From: Kluyvera sichuanensis
GTDB taxonomy: Bacteria; Pseudomonadota; Gammaproteobacteria; Enterobacterales; Enterobacteriaceae
NCBI RefSeq assembly: GCF_014218705.1
Contig: NZ_JABBJF010000019.1
Coordinates: forward strand, 1-64,000
Length of the DNA: 64,000 bases
Direction of reading: 5' to 3'
Shown piece by piece: positions 36,470-44,648 of the stretch. Both the position numbers and the translations under genes were made by a program. Position 1 is the stretch's first letter; each line of letters opens with the position of its first letter. The notes below the pieces were generated by a model. The model did not search any database, had not been told where the DNA came from, and worked only from the letters and a program-made list of their open reading frames with translations.

Positions 36470-36486
36470 GCGTTAGTCTAAGTTTA
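36470..36486 (+). promoter_or_regulatory. Possible PhoP box upstream of mgtS
   Basis: GCGTTA and AGTTTA lie 11 bp apart (36470 and 36481), a partial match to the direct-repeat PhoP box (T/G)GTTTA-N5-(T/G)GTTTA. mgtS is activated by PhoP in E. coli. The match is weak. Confidence 0.3.
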
Positions 36487-36540
36487 AATCAGTAGGCTAA
36501 TTAGGTGCTCATTGTGAGAATCGTAAAAGAGGAGGTCATC

Positions 36541-36636
36541 ATGCTGGATAATATGCAAGTGTTTCTGGTTGCCGTGGGGCTCATTCTGTTTTCCGGTTTC
36601 CTGACTGCCTATTTTAGCGGAAGATGGAATGATTAA
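36541..36636 (+). CDS. mgtS: Small inner-membrane protein MgtS
   Basis: A 31-residue protein starting MLDNMQVFLVAVG and ending SGRWND. It matches E. coli MgtS (YneM), which reads MLGNMNVFMAVLG and is also 31 residues. MgtS protects the magnesium transporter MgtA from degradation when magnesium is low and is part of the PhoP regulon. The ATG follows a strong GGAGG. The mgrR small RNA is encoded just downstream on the other strand, as expected for this locus. Confidence 0.92.
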   Translation: MLDNMQVFLVAVGLILFSGFLTAYFSGRWND

Positions 36637-36642
36637 CGGATA

Positions 36643-36740
36643 AAAAAAACCGCCAGGTTAACTGGCGGCATAAATGCTTGCATGGATAGATTTTTTGTTT
36701 CTACAATCGTCCGCTCTTCCTGATTGGACCATCGTTGCTA
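36643..36740 (-). ncRNA. mgrR: MgrR-type small RNA
   Basis: On the minus strand a PhoP box and -10 box place the start near 36740, and a Rho-independent terminator (GCCGCCAG pairing with CTGGCGG, then eight T) ends it near 36643, giving about 98 nt, the length of E. coli MgrR. MgrR is PhoP-dependent, uses Hfq and represses eptB. Position next to mgtS fits. Identity rests on position, promoter and terminator; I have not aligned the body. Confidence 0.75.
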
Positions 36741-36746
36741 ACCACT

Positions 36747-36781
36747 ACCCTACCACCGCAATATTCAACTAAAGCTAAACG
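36747..36781 (-). promoter_or_regulatory. PhoP box and -10 box of mgrR
   Basis: Read on the minus strand, CGTTTA and AGTTGA are spaced by five bases (36781-36765), a good PhoP direct repeat. Exactly 12 bp downstream is the -10 box TAGGGT (36752-36747), the spacing of PhoP-activated promoters. The box overlaps the last codons of the small gene at 36775. Confidence 0.65.
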
Positions 36782-36945
36782 GCGAGTGCATTATTCAAAG
36801 CATAATTTTTCCACGCCTTTTTACTCCGACAGCTGGCCTGACGGCCTGCCCACAATCTGCCTGAACGAGATTCCTGCAGGTCCTGATGCTCAGGACGATT
36901 AGACCAGATGGACTCGCGACGCGCTTTACGCTGGGATACTTTCAT
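36775..36945 (-). CDS. Small basic protein of unknown function, 56 residues
   Basis: A 56-residue protein starting MKVSQRKARRESIWSNRP. Its ATG follows a strong GGAGG at five bases, which argues for real translation. It is rich in arginine, lysine and serine, has a single tryptophan-rich patch and no hydrophobic helix, so it should be cytoplasmic and might bind nucleic acid. I do not recognise it. The mgrR promoter lies over its 3' end. Confidence 0.6.
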   Translation of the reverse strand: MKVSQRKARRESIWSNRPEHQDLQESRSGRLWAGRQASCRSKKAWKNYALNNALAV

Positions 36946-37137
36946 GGTTGCCTCCGGGCAGATTGTCGAAATTAAATCCATTAACTCAACGATTTACACG
37001 GTGATAATAGCAGCCCGAATGGCGAGTTTCTTCAATAAGTGAACGCATTTGTAAAGAGAGAACCTGACGCATTGCTGCGTATTTCAGCGATTTATCCCCT
37101 ACCGAATATGTCAGGTTGTTAAATTGTTACAATTACG

Positions 37138-37234
37138 TAAAACTAGCAACGTTGTCTTCCCTCCAGGAATGATAGCAAGAATGCTCTATTTATTGATGTA
37201 CTTAACCCGCCAGCCCTGTGTGCGGGTTTTTTTT
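37138..37234 (+). ncRNA. Candidate short terminated transcript
   Basis: A hairpin AACCCGC/GCGGGTT (37204-37228) followed by eight T ends a plus-strand transcript, but no clear plus-strand gene precedes it. A possible promoter is TTGTTA (37116) with TAAAAC (37138), giving an RNA of about 85-90 nt. It could be a small RNA, or a leader for a tiny peptide (ATG at 37191 overlaps the hairpin). The rest of the 348-bp gap 36946-37293 shows nothing else. Confidence 0.35.
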
Positions 37235-37293
37235 ATATTTTTTGTGGTTTCTGGCGTGAATAGACCACGCCAGAAATGCGTTAACTAAGCGGG

Positions 37294-39339
37294 TTATTCA
37301 CTTAGCCCACGGTTTTTCAGCATTGGGGTAATAAGCGGATCGTGTCCTCGCCAGGCGCGATAAAGTGGTTCTAAATCGCTGCTGTTGCCGCGCGACAAAA
37401 TAGCCTCGCGGAAACGCTGGCCGTTTTCCCTATTCAAACCGCCCTGTTCAACAAACCATTGATAACCATCATCTGCCAGCATTTGCGTCCATAGATAGGC
37501 GTAGTACCCGGCCGCATAGCCCCCGCCGAAAATATGCGAGAAATAGCTGCTGCGATAACGCGGCGGCACGGCGCAGAGATCCAACTTTTCCCGCGCCAGC
37601 GTCGCCGTTTCAAACTGTTCCACGTCCTGCGGCAGCGATTCAGCGCTCAGGCTGTGCCAGTTCATGTCCAGCAGCGCAGCGCTTAGCAACTCCGTCATGT
37701 CGTAGCCTTTGTTGAAGTTGGCGGCGCGGAACAGACTTTCCCGCAGCGCTTCCGGCATCGGTTCACCGGTTTCATGGTGACGCGCATAGTGGGCAAAGAC
37801 GTCAGGATGGCTGGCCCAGTGCTCATTGATTTGCGACGGGAATTCAACAAAATCGCGCGGCGTATTGGTCCCCGATAACGTGACATAGCGCTGGCTAGCA
37901 AACAGCCCGTGCAACGCGTGGCCAAATTCGTGGAACAGGGTAATCACATCATCCCAGGAGATAAGCGCACGTTTACCTGCGGTCGGCTTCTGGTAATTGC
38001 AGACGTTATAGATAACCGGACGCGTACCGTTGAGGGTAGATTGCGGCACAAAGTTGTCCATCCACGCCCCGCCGCTTTTGCTGTCGCGGGCGAAGAAGTC
38101 GCCGTAAAACAGCGCCATCCCTTCTCCATCAGCATCAAAAATCTCCCAGACGCGCACGTCAGGGTGATAAACCGGCAGATCGAAACGTTCAACAAACGTG
38201 ACCCCAAACAGCTGGCTGGCAGACCAGAAAACGCCGTCAACCAGCACGCGTTCCAGGGCGAACCAGGGCTTAATCTGTGCTTCATCGATGGCATATTTTT
38301 CACGGCGAACCTGTTCTGAATAGAACAACCAGTCCCAGGCTTCGGCTTTAAATGAGGCCGATCCGCTATCGATAAGCGTCTGAATATCCGCCAACTCGCT
38401 TTCTGCCCGCGCCCGCGCCGCCGGAGTAATCTCGCGCATAAAATCGAAGGCCGCTTTCGGCGTTTTCGCCATTTGATCGGCCATACTCCAGCTGGCGTAG
38501 TCGCTATAGCCCAGCAGCGTTGCCTGACGCGCGCGGATCGCCACCAGCTTTAGCAATTTCTCCCGCGTGTCGTTAGCATCGCCCATCTGGTTGCGGGCCC
38601 AGGCGGCTTTAAACAGCTTTTCACGAGTTTGACGCTGACGAAGTTGAGCCAGCGCCGGTTGCTGGGTGGTGTTCACCAGCGGAATAAGCCAGCGCCCCGC
38701 CAGACCGCGATCGTTCGCCGCGGCGGCGGCAACGGCGATTTCATCTTCGCTAAACCCAGCCAGTTCTTCCACGCTCTCTACCACCAGCCCGCCGCTTTTC
38801 GCCGCCCCCAGCAGACACTGGTGGAATTGGCTGCTCAGGGTTGCCGCTTCGGTATTGAGGGTTTTCAGCTCCGCCTTTTCCGCGTCGCCCAGCCTTGCAC
38901 CGGCCTGAATGAAACGCTGATAGATGACCTCAACCAGCCGGCGATCCTCTGCTTCCAGACCGAGGTCATCACGCTGTTGCCACACGTGTTCGATACGGCT
39001 AAACAGCCCATCGTTGAGATAAATATCGTTGGCAAGCCCGGCCAGCTCAGCAGAGAACGCTTCGTCCAGTTGCTGGATAGTGTCGTTGCTGTGGGAGGCC
39101 GCCATGGCAAAGAAAACGGCGTTGACCCGAGAAAGCATCTCCCCGCTTTTTTCCAGCGCCACGACGGTGTTATCAAAGGTTGCCGGAGCCGGGTTATTGG
39201 CAATGTCGGCAATCTCCTGACGCTTGCGCTTTAGCGCTTCGTCAAAGGCCGGGCGATAGTGGCTATCGTTAATCGCATCAAACGGCGGTGCCTGGTAAGG
39301 TAACGTACTGCTGGCAAAAAATGGATTCATGGCCGACAT
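37294..39339 (-). CDS. dcp: Peptidyl-dipeptidase Dcp
   Basis: A 681-residue M3-family metallopeptidase, the same length as E. coli Dcp. It removes dipeptides from the C terminus of peptides in the cytoplasm/periplasm. The zinc motif HEFGHALHG is intact, with the third ligand in the downstream segment EFPSQINEHW. The start at 39339 (MSAMNPFFASSTLPYQ) matches E. coli and follows AGGAA; the frame continues upstream to 39519. Confidence 0.95.
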   Translation of the reverse strand: MSAMNPFFASSTLPYQAPPFDAINDSHYRPAFDEALKRKRQEIADIANNPAPATFDNTVVALEKSGEMLSRVNAVFFAMAASHSNDTIQQLDEAFSAELAGLANDIYLNDGLFSRIEHVWQQRDDLGLEAEDRRLVEVIYQRFIQAGARLGDAEKAELKTLNTEAATLSSQFHQCLLGAAKSGGLVVESVEELAGFSEDEIAVAAAAANDRGLAGRWLIPLVNTTQQPALAQLRQRQTREKLFKAAWARNQMGDANDTREKLLKLVAIRARQATLLGYSDYASWSMADQMAKTPKAAFDFMREITPAARARAESELADIQTLIDSGSASFKAEAWDWLFYSEQVRREKYAIDEAQIKPWFALERVLVDGVFWSASQLFGVTFVERFDLPVYHPDVRVWEIFDADGEGMALFYGDFFARDSKSGGAWMDNFVPQSTLNGTRPVIYNVCNYQKPTAGKRALISWDDVITLFHEFGHALHGLFASQRYVTLSGTNTPRDFVEFPSQINEHWASHPDVFAHYARHHETGEPMPEALRESLFRAANFNKGYDMTELLSAALLDMNWHSLSAESLPQDVEQFETATLAREKLDLCAVPPRYRSSYFSHIFGGGYAAGYYAYLWTQMLADDGYQWFVEQGGLNRENGQRFREAILSRGNSSDLEPLYRAWRGHDPLITPMLKNRGLSE

Positions 39340-39555
39340 CCTGGGTTCCTGAAAATAACAGGGTTCCAGAGTAGCAAGCTCTTGATAGACCGCAATGGTT
39401 TTACCCGGCAGGAGCGATTTTTCTTTGATGGGAGGCGCTAGGCCGATAAAAATGACGCAGACACCGGTTGCTCCCAGAGACAAGAAGCATATTGGCAAGT
39501 ACGCATGAGATTGATGCAACCGTATCGCTATCAGCCGTTTATTGCGGAAAATAGC

Positions 39556-39636
39556 TTATGGTTTCAAAAAACCAATCTCGATAAGTGCCTGAGCTACCAG
39601 TAAGACGAACATGACTGCAACCATTGGAGTGTACAT
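39556..39636 (-). CDS. Small membrane protein, 26 residues
   Basis: A 26-residue frame with ATG preceded by GGAGG at seven bases. The product, MYTPMVAVMFVLLVAQALIE and a short tail ending GFLKP, is one hydrophobic helix, typical of enterobacterial single-pass miniproteins. I do not recognise it. It lies alone upstream of dcp on the same strand. Confidence 0.55.
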   Translation of the reverse strand: MYTPMVAVMFVLLVAQALIEIGFLKP

Positions 39637-39729
39637 GTTGAGCCTCCAGCGAACGCCGTTACTGATAGTATAGAATATATTTTGTTCCGCCTGTCCCTTA
39701 TCTAAAACACTTAGCCAGCTCACAACGAA

Positions 39730-40104
39730 TCATTTAGGCTGCGTCCGCTCACATTGAAAATTATCCCCCCAATCGCGCATCGCCAGTAAAACGGGCTTTA
39801 GCGAAGCGCCCAGCGGGGTGAGTTCGTACTCCACTCTCGGCGGAACCTCCGCGTATACCGTGCGGCTGACGATGCCATCAGCCTCGAGTTCACGCAGCTG
39901 TAGCGTGATCATACGACGTGTGGCGGTATCGATAAGCTTACACAGCTGATTAAAACGCTGCTTCCCATCCAGCAGATGAAAAAGGATTATCGGTTTCCAC
40001 AACCCGCCAATAACGCCCAGCGTGATTTCAACAGCACATCCGGTCCGCTGGGTGTTGTGCTGCCGGGGCATTTTGCTGTCCGAAAGTTCATCGGTATCAT
40101 TCAT
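39730..40104 (-). CDS. HxlR-family transcriptional regulator
   Basis: A 124-residue winged-helix regulator with the family core CAVEITLGVIGGLWKPIILFHL, RFNQLCKLIDTATRRMITLQLRELEADGIV and RVEYELTPLG. HxlR regulators often sense aldehydes, quinones or redox stress, sometimes through the N-terminal cysteine present here. It is divergent from two oxidoreductase genes, which it probably controls. ATG at 40104; the frame opens at a TTG at 40119. Confidence 0.83.
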   Translation of the reverse strand: MNDTDELSDSKMPRQHNTQRTGCAVEITLGVIGGLWKPIILFHLLDGKQRFNQLCKLIDTATRRMITLQLRELEADGIVSRTVYAEVPPRVEYELTPLGASLKPVLLAMRDWGDNFQCERTQPK

Positions 40105-40300
40105 GTAACTTAGTCTCAAAATTGTGCGTACTTGTCAGGTTAATACCTGGCAGTATAATAGATTTATCAATTTATGAAATGGATAATATTTCCATTTTGC
40201 CAATCATAATTTTCATTATTTCGCATTCGTCGCGAAATCATTATTAACTTATTACTTGCACGTTGCCAGTTATTAGCCATAACATCAACATCGAGGTTTT

Positions 40301-41308
40301 ATGAAATCAATAGCAATTACGCGTTCAAACGCGAAAGGCGATAATCTTGATTATCTCCTTGAAATTGATATCCCCGTACCCATTGCTACGGGTCGCGATC
40401 TTTTAATTGACGTTAAGGCCATTGCTGTTAATCCTGCCGATGTTAAAGTCCGCGCCTGGCATAATACCGATACGCCTCGCGTATTAGGCTGGGATGCGGT
40501 CGGTATCGTTAAATCTATCGGCGAAAACGTGACGTTGTTTAAACCCGGTGATGAGATCTGGTACGCCGGTGCATTAACGCGTCCGGGCAGCAACAGTGAA
40601 TATCAGTTGGTCGATGAACGTATTGTCGCTCACCGGCCGATGTCAATCAGTCGCGCAGCTGCCGCTGCCATGCCGTTAACCAGCATTACCGCATGGGAGC
40701 TGCTGTTTGACCGTTTTGGCATTATTGAAGGCGGCAACGAGGGGGATACCTTGCTGGTTGTCGGCGCGGCAGGCGGCGTGGGCTCCATGCTGACGCAACT
40801 GGCTCGTCAATTAACAAAAATGACCGTTATTGGCACGGCTTCCCGGCCAGAAAGTCAGGAATGGGTAAGAAAGGCCGGCGCGCATGAGGTCATCGACCAT
40901 AGGAAACCGCTCGATGAAGAGTTAGCCCGTATCGGCATCAGCGAAGTCACCCATGTAGCCAGCTTGACGAATACCGACGAACACTATTCTGAATATATCA
41001 AGATCATCGCACCTCAGGGGAAATTAGGTATCGTCGACGACCCCGAGTGTATTAATGCGGTACCATTGAAAGGCAAATGTATATCCTTGCACTGGGAAGC
41101 AATGTTTGCCCGTTCAATGTTTGAAACAAAAGACATGATCAACCAACATTTATTACTTAAGCGTGTTAGTGAATTAGTGGATGGTGGGATTATTCAGACT
41201 ACACAAGGCGATCACTATGGCAATATTACCGCTGATAACTTGCGTAAGGCGCATAGAAAAATTGAAACGGGAAGAATGATCGGAAAAATAGTTCTTGAGG
41301 GCTTTTAA
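40301..41308 (+). CDS. Zinc-type alcohol dehydrogenase-like oxidoreductase (QOR group)
   Basis: A 335-residue medium-chain dehydrogenase/reductase with AIAVNPADVKVRAWH, the NADPH motif LVVGAAGGVGSMLTQLARQL and VIDHRKPLDEE. It has no structural zinc cysteines. Such genes sit under HxlR control in many bacteria and may detoxify reactive carbonyls or quinones. It is followed after 46 bp by a second MDR gene and is divergent from hxlR. Confidence 0.82.
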   Translation: MKSIAITRSNAKGDNLDYLLEIDIPVPIATGRDLLIDVKAIAVNPADVKVRAWHNTDTPRVLGWDAVGIVKSIGENVTLFKPGDEIWYAGALTRPGSNSEYQLVDERIVAHRPMSISRAAAAAMPLTSITAWELLFDRFGIIEGGNEGDTLLVVGAAGGVGSMLTQLARQLTKMTVIGTASRPESQEWVRKAGAHEVIDHRKPLDEELARIGISEVTHVASLTNTDEHYSEYIKIIAPQGKLGIVDDPECINAVPLKGKCISLHWEAMFARSMFETKDMINQHLLLKRVSELVDGGIIQTTQGDHYGNITADNLRKAHRKIETGRMIGKIVLEGF

Positions 41309-41354
41309 CACTCTAGCGTCGTTTTATAAATCTCAAATTAATTAAGGTCACTAT

Positions 41355-42332
41355 ATGAAATGTTATAAATTAACCGGTCATGCCAATCCAGCCCTGAAAC
41401 TTGAAACCGTCGCGGCCCGCGCACCAGGCGCAGGACAAGTCGCCATTGCCATTAAAGCTGTCTCCTTAAATTACCGCGACCTGATCGTCACCGAGTACGC
41501 TAAAGATAGCGTTCCCGTTTCTGACGGTGCCGGTGTGATTGTCGAAGTGGGCGAAGGCGTGACGGATTATAAGGTGGGTGACCGCGTCGTCATTGGCTTT
41601 ATGCCAGACTGGATTGACGGCAGCTATTCAGAGGCGAAGAAAGCCTCCTCATTAGGTGGTCCCGGTGTTGATGGCGTATTAACCGAACATTTTATTGTCT
41701 CTGCCAGCGGGATTTGTCGCATTCCCGACAGCCTCTCCTTTGAAGAAGCGGCTACCCTACCCTGTGCTGCGGTAACCGCCTGGTCTGCGCTGTTTGAGCA
41801 CGGTGCGCTTGCCCCAGGAAGTACGGTACTGCTTCAAGGTACCGGCGGCGTATCCATCTTTGCCCTGCAAATGGCAAAACTGGCAGGCTGCCGGATGATT
41901 ATTACCTCCAGTTCTGATGAAAAACTGGCCCGTGCCCGCGAGTTAGGTGCCGACGAAACCATCAACTACAGAAAGACGCCAGAATGGGCCGATGAGGTGC
42001 TGAAACTGACTAACGGCCAGGGCGTAGACCTTGCGGTTGACGTGACCGGGCCCGCCACGCTGAATTTAACCACCAGGGCCACACGCTTTGGCGGCCGCAT
42101 CTCGCTGATTGGCGTGCTTTCCGGCTTCAATGGCACGATTGATATCGGCATTCTGGAAAAGCGCATTACGCTGCAGGGTATCTACGTTGGGCCGGTATCC
42201 ACACTGGAAAAAGTCGCTCGCTCCGGCATTAAGCCTTATATCGACCAGGTGTTCACCTTTGAAGAAGCCGAACTCGCCTATCAAACGCTGAAAGGCGGCC
42301 AGCACTTTGGGAAAGTGGTTATCCAGTTCTGA
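41355..42332 (+). CDS. NAD(P)-dependent MDR alcohol dehydrogenase
   Basis: A 325-residue medium-chain dehydrogenase/reductase with VSLNYRDLIVTEYAK, DGAGVIVEVGEGVTDYKVGD, the nucleotide motif LLQGTGGVSIFALQMAKLAG and DVTGPATL. Like its neighbour it lacks catalytic zinc ligands. It is the second gene of the HxlR-associated pair. The substrate is unknown. Confidence 0.82.
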   Translation: MKCYKLTGHANPALKLETVAARAPGAGQVAIAIKAVSLNYRDLIVTEYAKDSVPVSDGAGVIVEVGEGVTDYKVGDRVVIGFMPDWIDGSYSEAKKASSLGGPGVDGVLTEHFIVSASGICRIPDSLSFEEAATLPCAAVTAWSALFEHGALAPGSTVLLQGTGGVSIFALQMAKLAGCRMIITSSSDEKLARARELGADETINYRKTPEWADEVLKLTNGQGVDLAVDVTGPATLNLTTRATRFGGRISLIGVLSGFNGTIDIGILEKRITLQGIYVGPVSTLEKVARSGIKPYIDQVFTFEEAELAYQTLKGGQHFGKVVIQF

Positions 42333-42436
42333 TACTGCGCATGCCAGATCAGGGCATCATCGTCACATAACAGATGATTGATAACCGGATGTTCTGCTAT
42401 CGTAAGGTAACACTAACGCATTGAAGGAACAGAGAG

Positions 42437-43186
42437 ATGATCGTACTGGTTACCGGAGCGACAGCAGGTTTTGGCGAAAGCATTACGCGCCGTTTTATTG
42501 CTAACGGGCACAAAGTCATTGCCACTGGCCGTCGCAATGAGCGCTTAAAAGCGCTGAAAGATGAGTTAGGCGACAGCATTCTGACCGTCCAGTTGGACGT
42601 GCGTAATCGCGCAGTAATTGAAGAGACTATCGCTAATCTGCCCGCGGAATGGCGTGACATCGATATTCTGGTCAACAACGCCGGTTTGGCGCTGGGGCTG
42701 GAACCGGCTCACCGCGCAAGCGTTGAGGATTGGGAAGACATGATTGACACCAACAACAAAGGTCTGGTGTATATGACCCGTGCGGTACTGCCTGGCATGG
42801 TGGAGCGCAACCGCGGTCACGTGATTAATATCGGCTCCACTGCTGGCAGCTGGCCTTATGCGGGCGGCAACGTTTACGGCGCAACCAAAGCATTCGTGCG
42901 TCAGTTCAGCCTGAACCTGCGTACCGATCTGCACGGCACCGCCGTTCGCGTGACCGATATCGAACCGGGTCTGGTTGGTGGCACAGAGTTCTCCAACGTG
43001 CGCTTTAAAGGTGATGACAACAAAGCCGGTAAAACCTACGAGAATGCCAACGCGCTGACGCCGGAAGACGTGACCGAAGCGGTATGGTGGGTGGCGACGT
43101 TGCCAAAACACGTCAATATTAACACCGTCGAGATGATGCCGGTCAGCCAGACCTATGCTGGCCTGAGCGTCCATCGCCAAAGTTAG
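42437..43186 (+). CDS. ydfG: NADP-dependent 3-hydroxy acid dehydrogenase YdfG
   Basis: A 249-residue short-chain dehydrogenase matching E. coli YdfG (248). It has the TGATAGFG cofactor motif at 6-13, NNAG, catalytic serine in NIGSTAGSW and the YGATK tyrosine/lysine. It oxidises 3-hydroxy acids and L-allo-threonine and reduces malonic semialdehyde. The start follows GAGAG. Followed by rspR. Confidence 0.94.
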   Translation: MIVLVTGATAGFGESITRRFIANGHKVIATGRRNERLKALKDELGDSILTVQLDVRNRAVIEETIANLPAEWRDIDILVNNAGLALGLEPAHRASVEDWEDMIDTNNKGLVYMTRAVLPGMVERNRGHVINIGSTAGSWPYAGGNVYGATKAFVRQFSLNLRTDLHGTAVRVTDIEPGLVGGTEFSNVRFKGDDNKAGKTYENANALTPEDVTEAVWWVATLPKHVNINTVEMMPVSQTYAGLSVHRQS

Positions 43187-43278
43187 CATTTAAACTCAAC
43201 CCGCCCCACGGTCGGGTCTGGGCTCGGCGGCAAAAAAAGCGTAAAATAGCAGCTTAATCAGCTGATAAGAACGACTCA

Positions 43279-43965
43279 ATGGCCGCCGAAACCCAACTGA
43301 ACCCAACACAGCCCGTCAACCAGCAAATTTATCGCATTCTGCGTCGCGATATCGTGCACTGCCTTATTCCGCCTGGTACCCCGCTTTCGGAAAAAGAGGT
43401 GTCGCTGCGGTTTGACGTTTCTCGCCAGCCGGTGCGTGAAGCGTTTATCAAACTCGCCGAAAATGGTCTGATCCAGATCCGCCCGCAGCGCGGCAGCTAC
43501 GTGAATAAAATCTCACTGTCCCAGGTTCGTAACGGGTGTTTTGTTCGTCAGGCTATCGAATGCGCGGTAGCGCGTCGGGCCGCCACCATGATAACCGATG
43601 CGCAAAGCTATCAGCTTGAGCAAAATCTGCACCAGCAGCGTATTGCCATCGACCGCCAGCAGCTGAACGATTTTTTCCTGCTCGACGACGAATTCCACCA
43701 GTTGCTGTCAAATATTGCAGATTGCCAGTTGGCCTGGGATACCATCGAGAATATTAAAGCCGCTATCGACCGCGTGCGTTATATGAGTCTTGATCATGTC
43801 TCCTCGCCGGAGATGTTATTAAAACAGCACCATGAAATATTCGCTGCGCTGGAAAAACGCGATGCCGATGCGGTGGAAAAAGCGATGACCCTGCACCTGC
43901 AGGAGATTGGTGAATCAGTGTTGTTAATTCGTCAGGAAAACAGCGACTGGTTTAGCGAAGAGTAA
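43279..43965 (+). CDS. rspR: GntR/FCD-family regulator RspR
   Basis: A 228-residue regulator with an N-terminal winged helix ([29 protein letters not shown]) and a C-terminal FCD effector domain. It matches E. coli RspR (YdfH), which represses rspA. It is the only regulator in the sugar-acid locus and so the likely reader of the boxes at 46138, 49253 and 53079. Such domains bind sugar acids and a metal. Confidence 0.9.
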   Translation: MAAETQLNPTQPVNQQIYRILRRDIVHCLIPPGTPLSEKEVSLRFDVSRQPVREAFIKLAENGLIQIRPQRGSYVNKISLSQVRNGCFVRQAIECAVARRAATMITDAQSYQLEQNLHQQRIAIDRQQLNDFFLLDDEFHQLLSNIADCQLAWDTIENIKAAIDRVRYMSLDHVSSPEMLLKQHHEIFAALEKRDADAVEKAMTLHLQEIGESVLLIRQENSDWFSEE

Positions 43966-43967
43966 GA

Positions 43968-43997
43968 AATAAGGCCTTCATTACTGAAGGCCTTATT
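43968..43997. terminator. Bidirectional terminator between rspR and usp gene
   Basis: AATAAGGCCTTCA (43968-43980) pairs perfectly with TGAAGGCCTTATT (43985-43997) and is flanked by A and T runs on each side. It fills the gap between the two convergent genes. Confidence 0.85.
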
Positions 43998-43998
43998 T

Positions 43999-44427
43999 TT
44001 ATCGAATAACCATTGTCGGTATATTGGCGTAACGCAGAATAGATTCGGCGTTTGAGCCCAGAAGGTGCGTGGTAATCCCTCGCTGGCGCGAGCCGATAAC
44101 TATCGCATCGTACTCCCCGGTTTTGCTCAGCGCGATCACTTCATCGCGGATATTGCCAAACCGGACGTCGGTATGCAGTCGCTCGGCAGGCATATCAAAG
44201 AGGCGCTGCAGGTTTTTCATTTTCTTGACTGATTCTGCCTGCATGAAATCTTCGAACTTTTTAATATCCGCTGCGAAGCCGCGTAAAATAGAGCGATTGC
44301 TGTTAGGTAATACATTTAATAGCGTAATTTCACCCGTCCCACCGGCCAGATAAACGGCATGGCGAATCGCTTTATCACTTAAGTCCATTTCAAAAATATC
44401 TACAGGCATCAGAATTTTTTTGTACAT
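43999..44427 (-). CDS. Universal stress protein, UspF/UspG-type
   Basis: A 142-residue UspA-fold protein with the start MYKKILMPVDI and the ATP-binding motif GSRQRGITTHLLGSNAESIL (G-x2-G-x9-GS/N). The closest E. coli proteins are UspF and UspG. Such proteins bind nucleotides and aid survival under stress. It has a strong AAGGAG before the ATG and stands alone. Confidence 0.85.
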   Translation of the reverse strand: MYKKILMPVDIFEMDLSDKAIRHAVYLAGGTGEITLLNVLPNSNRSILRGFAADIKKFEDFMQAESVKKMKNLQRLFDMPAERLHTDVRFGNIRDEVIALSKTGEYDAIVIGSRQRGITTHLLGSNAESILRYANIPTMVIR

Positions 44428-44606
44428 AGCCCGAGCTCCTTATTCCAGAGTGTCCATTATTCTTTCGCTATAACCATGACATATTTGTGACTATGCAGAT
44501 AGCATTAATTCACCAAATTGATAGTTCCGGCGTGCAAATAATCGTCCATTATTTCAAGGGGCTTGAATTACTTTAAAGAAGTGTAATGAAGGCAGATATA
44601 AAAGAA

Positions 44607-44630
44607 AATGCCGCCCGTAGCGGCGGCATT
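44607..44630 (-). terminator. ydfI: Intrinsic terminator of ydfI
   Basis: On the minus strand AATGCCGCC pairs with GGCGGCATT and a T-rich tract follows. It lies 18 bp past the ydfI stop codon. Confidence 0.75.
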
Positions 44631-44648
44631 AATGGTCATGCAATAAAA

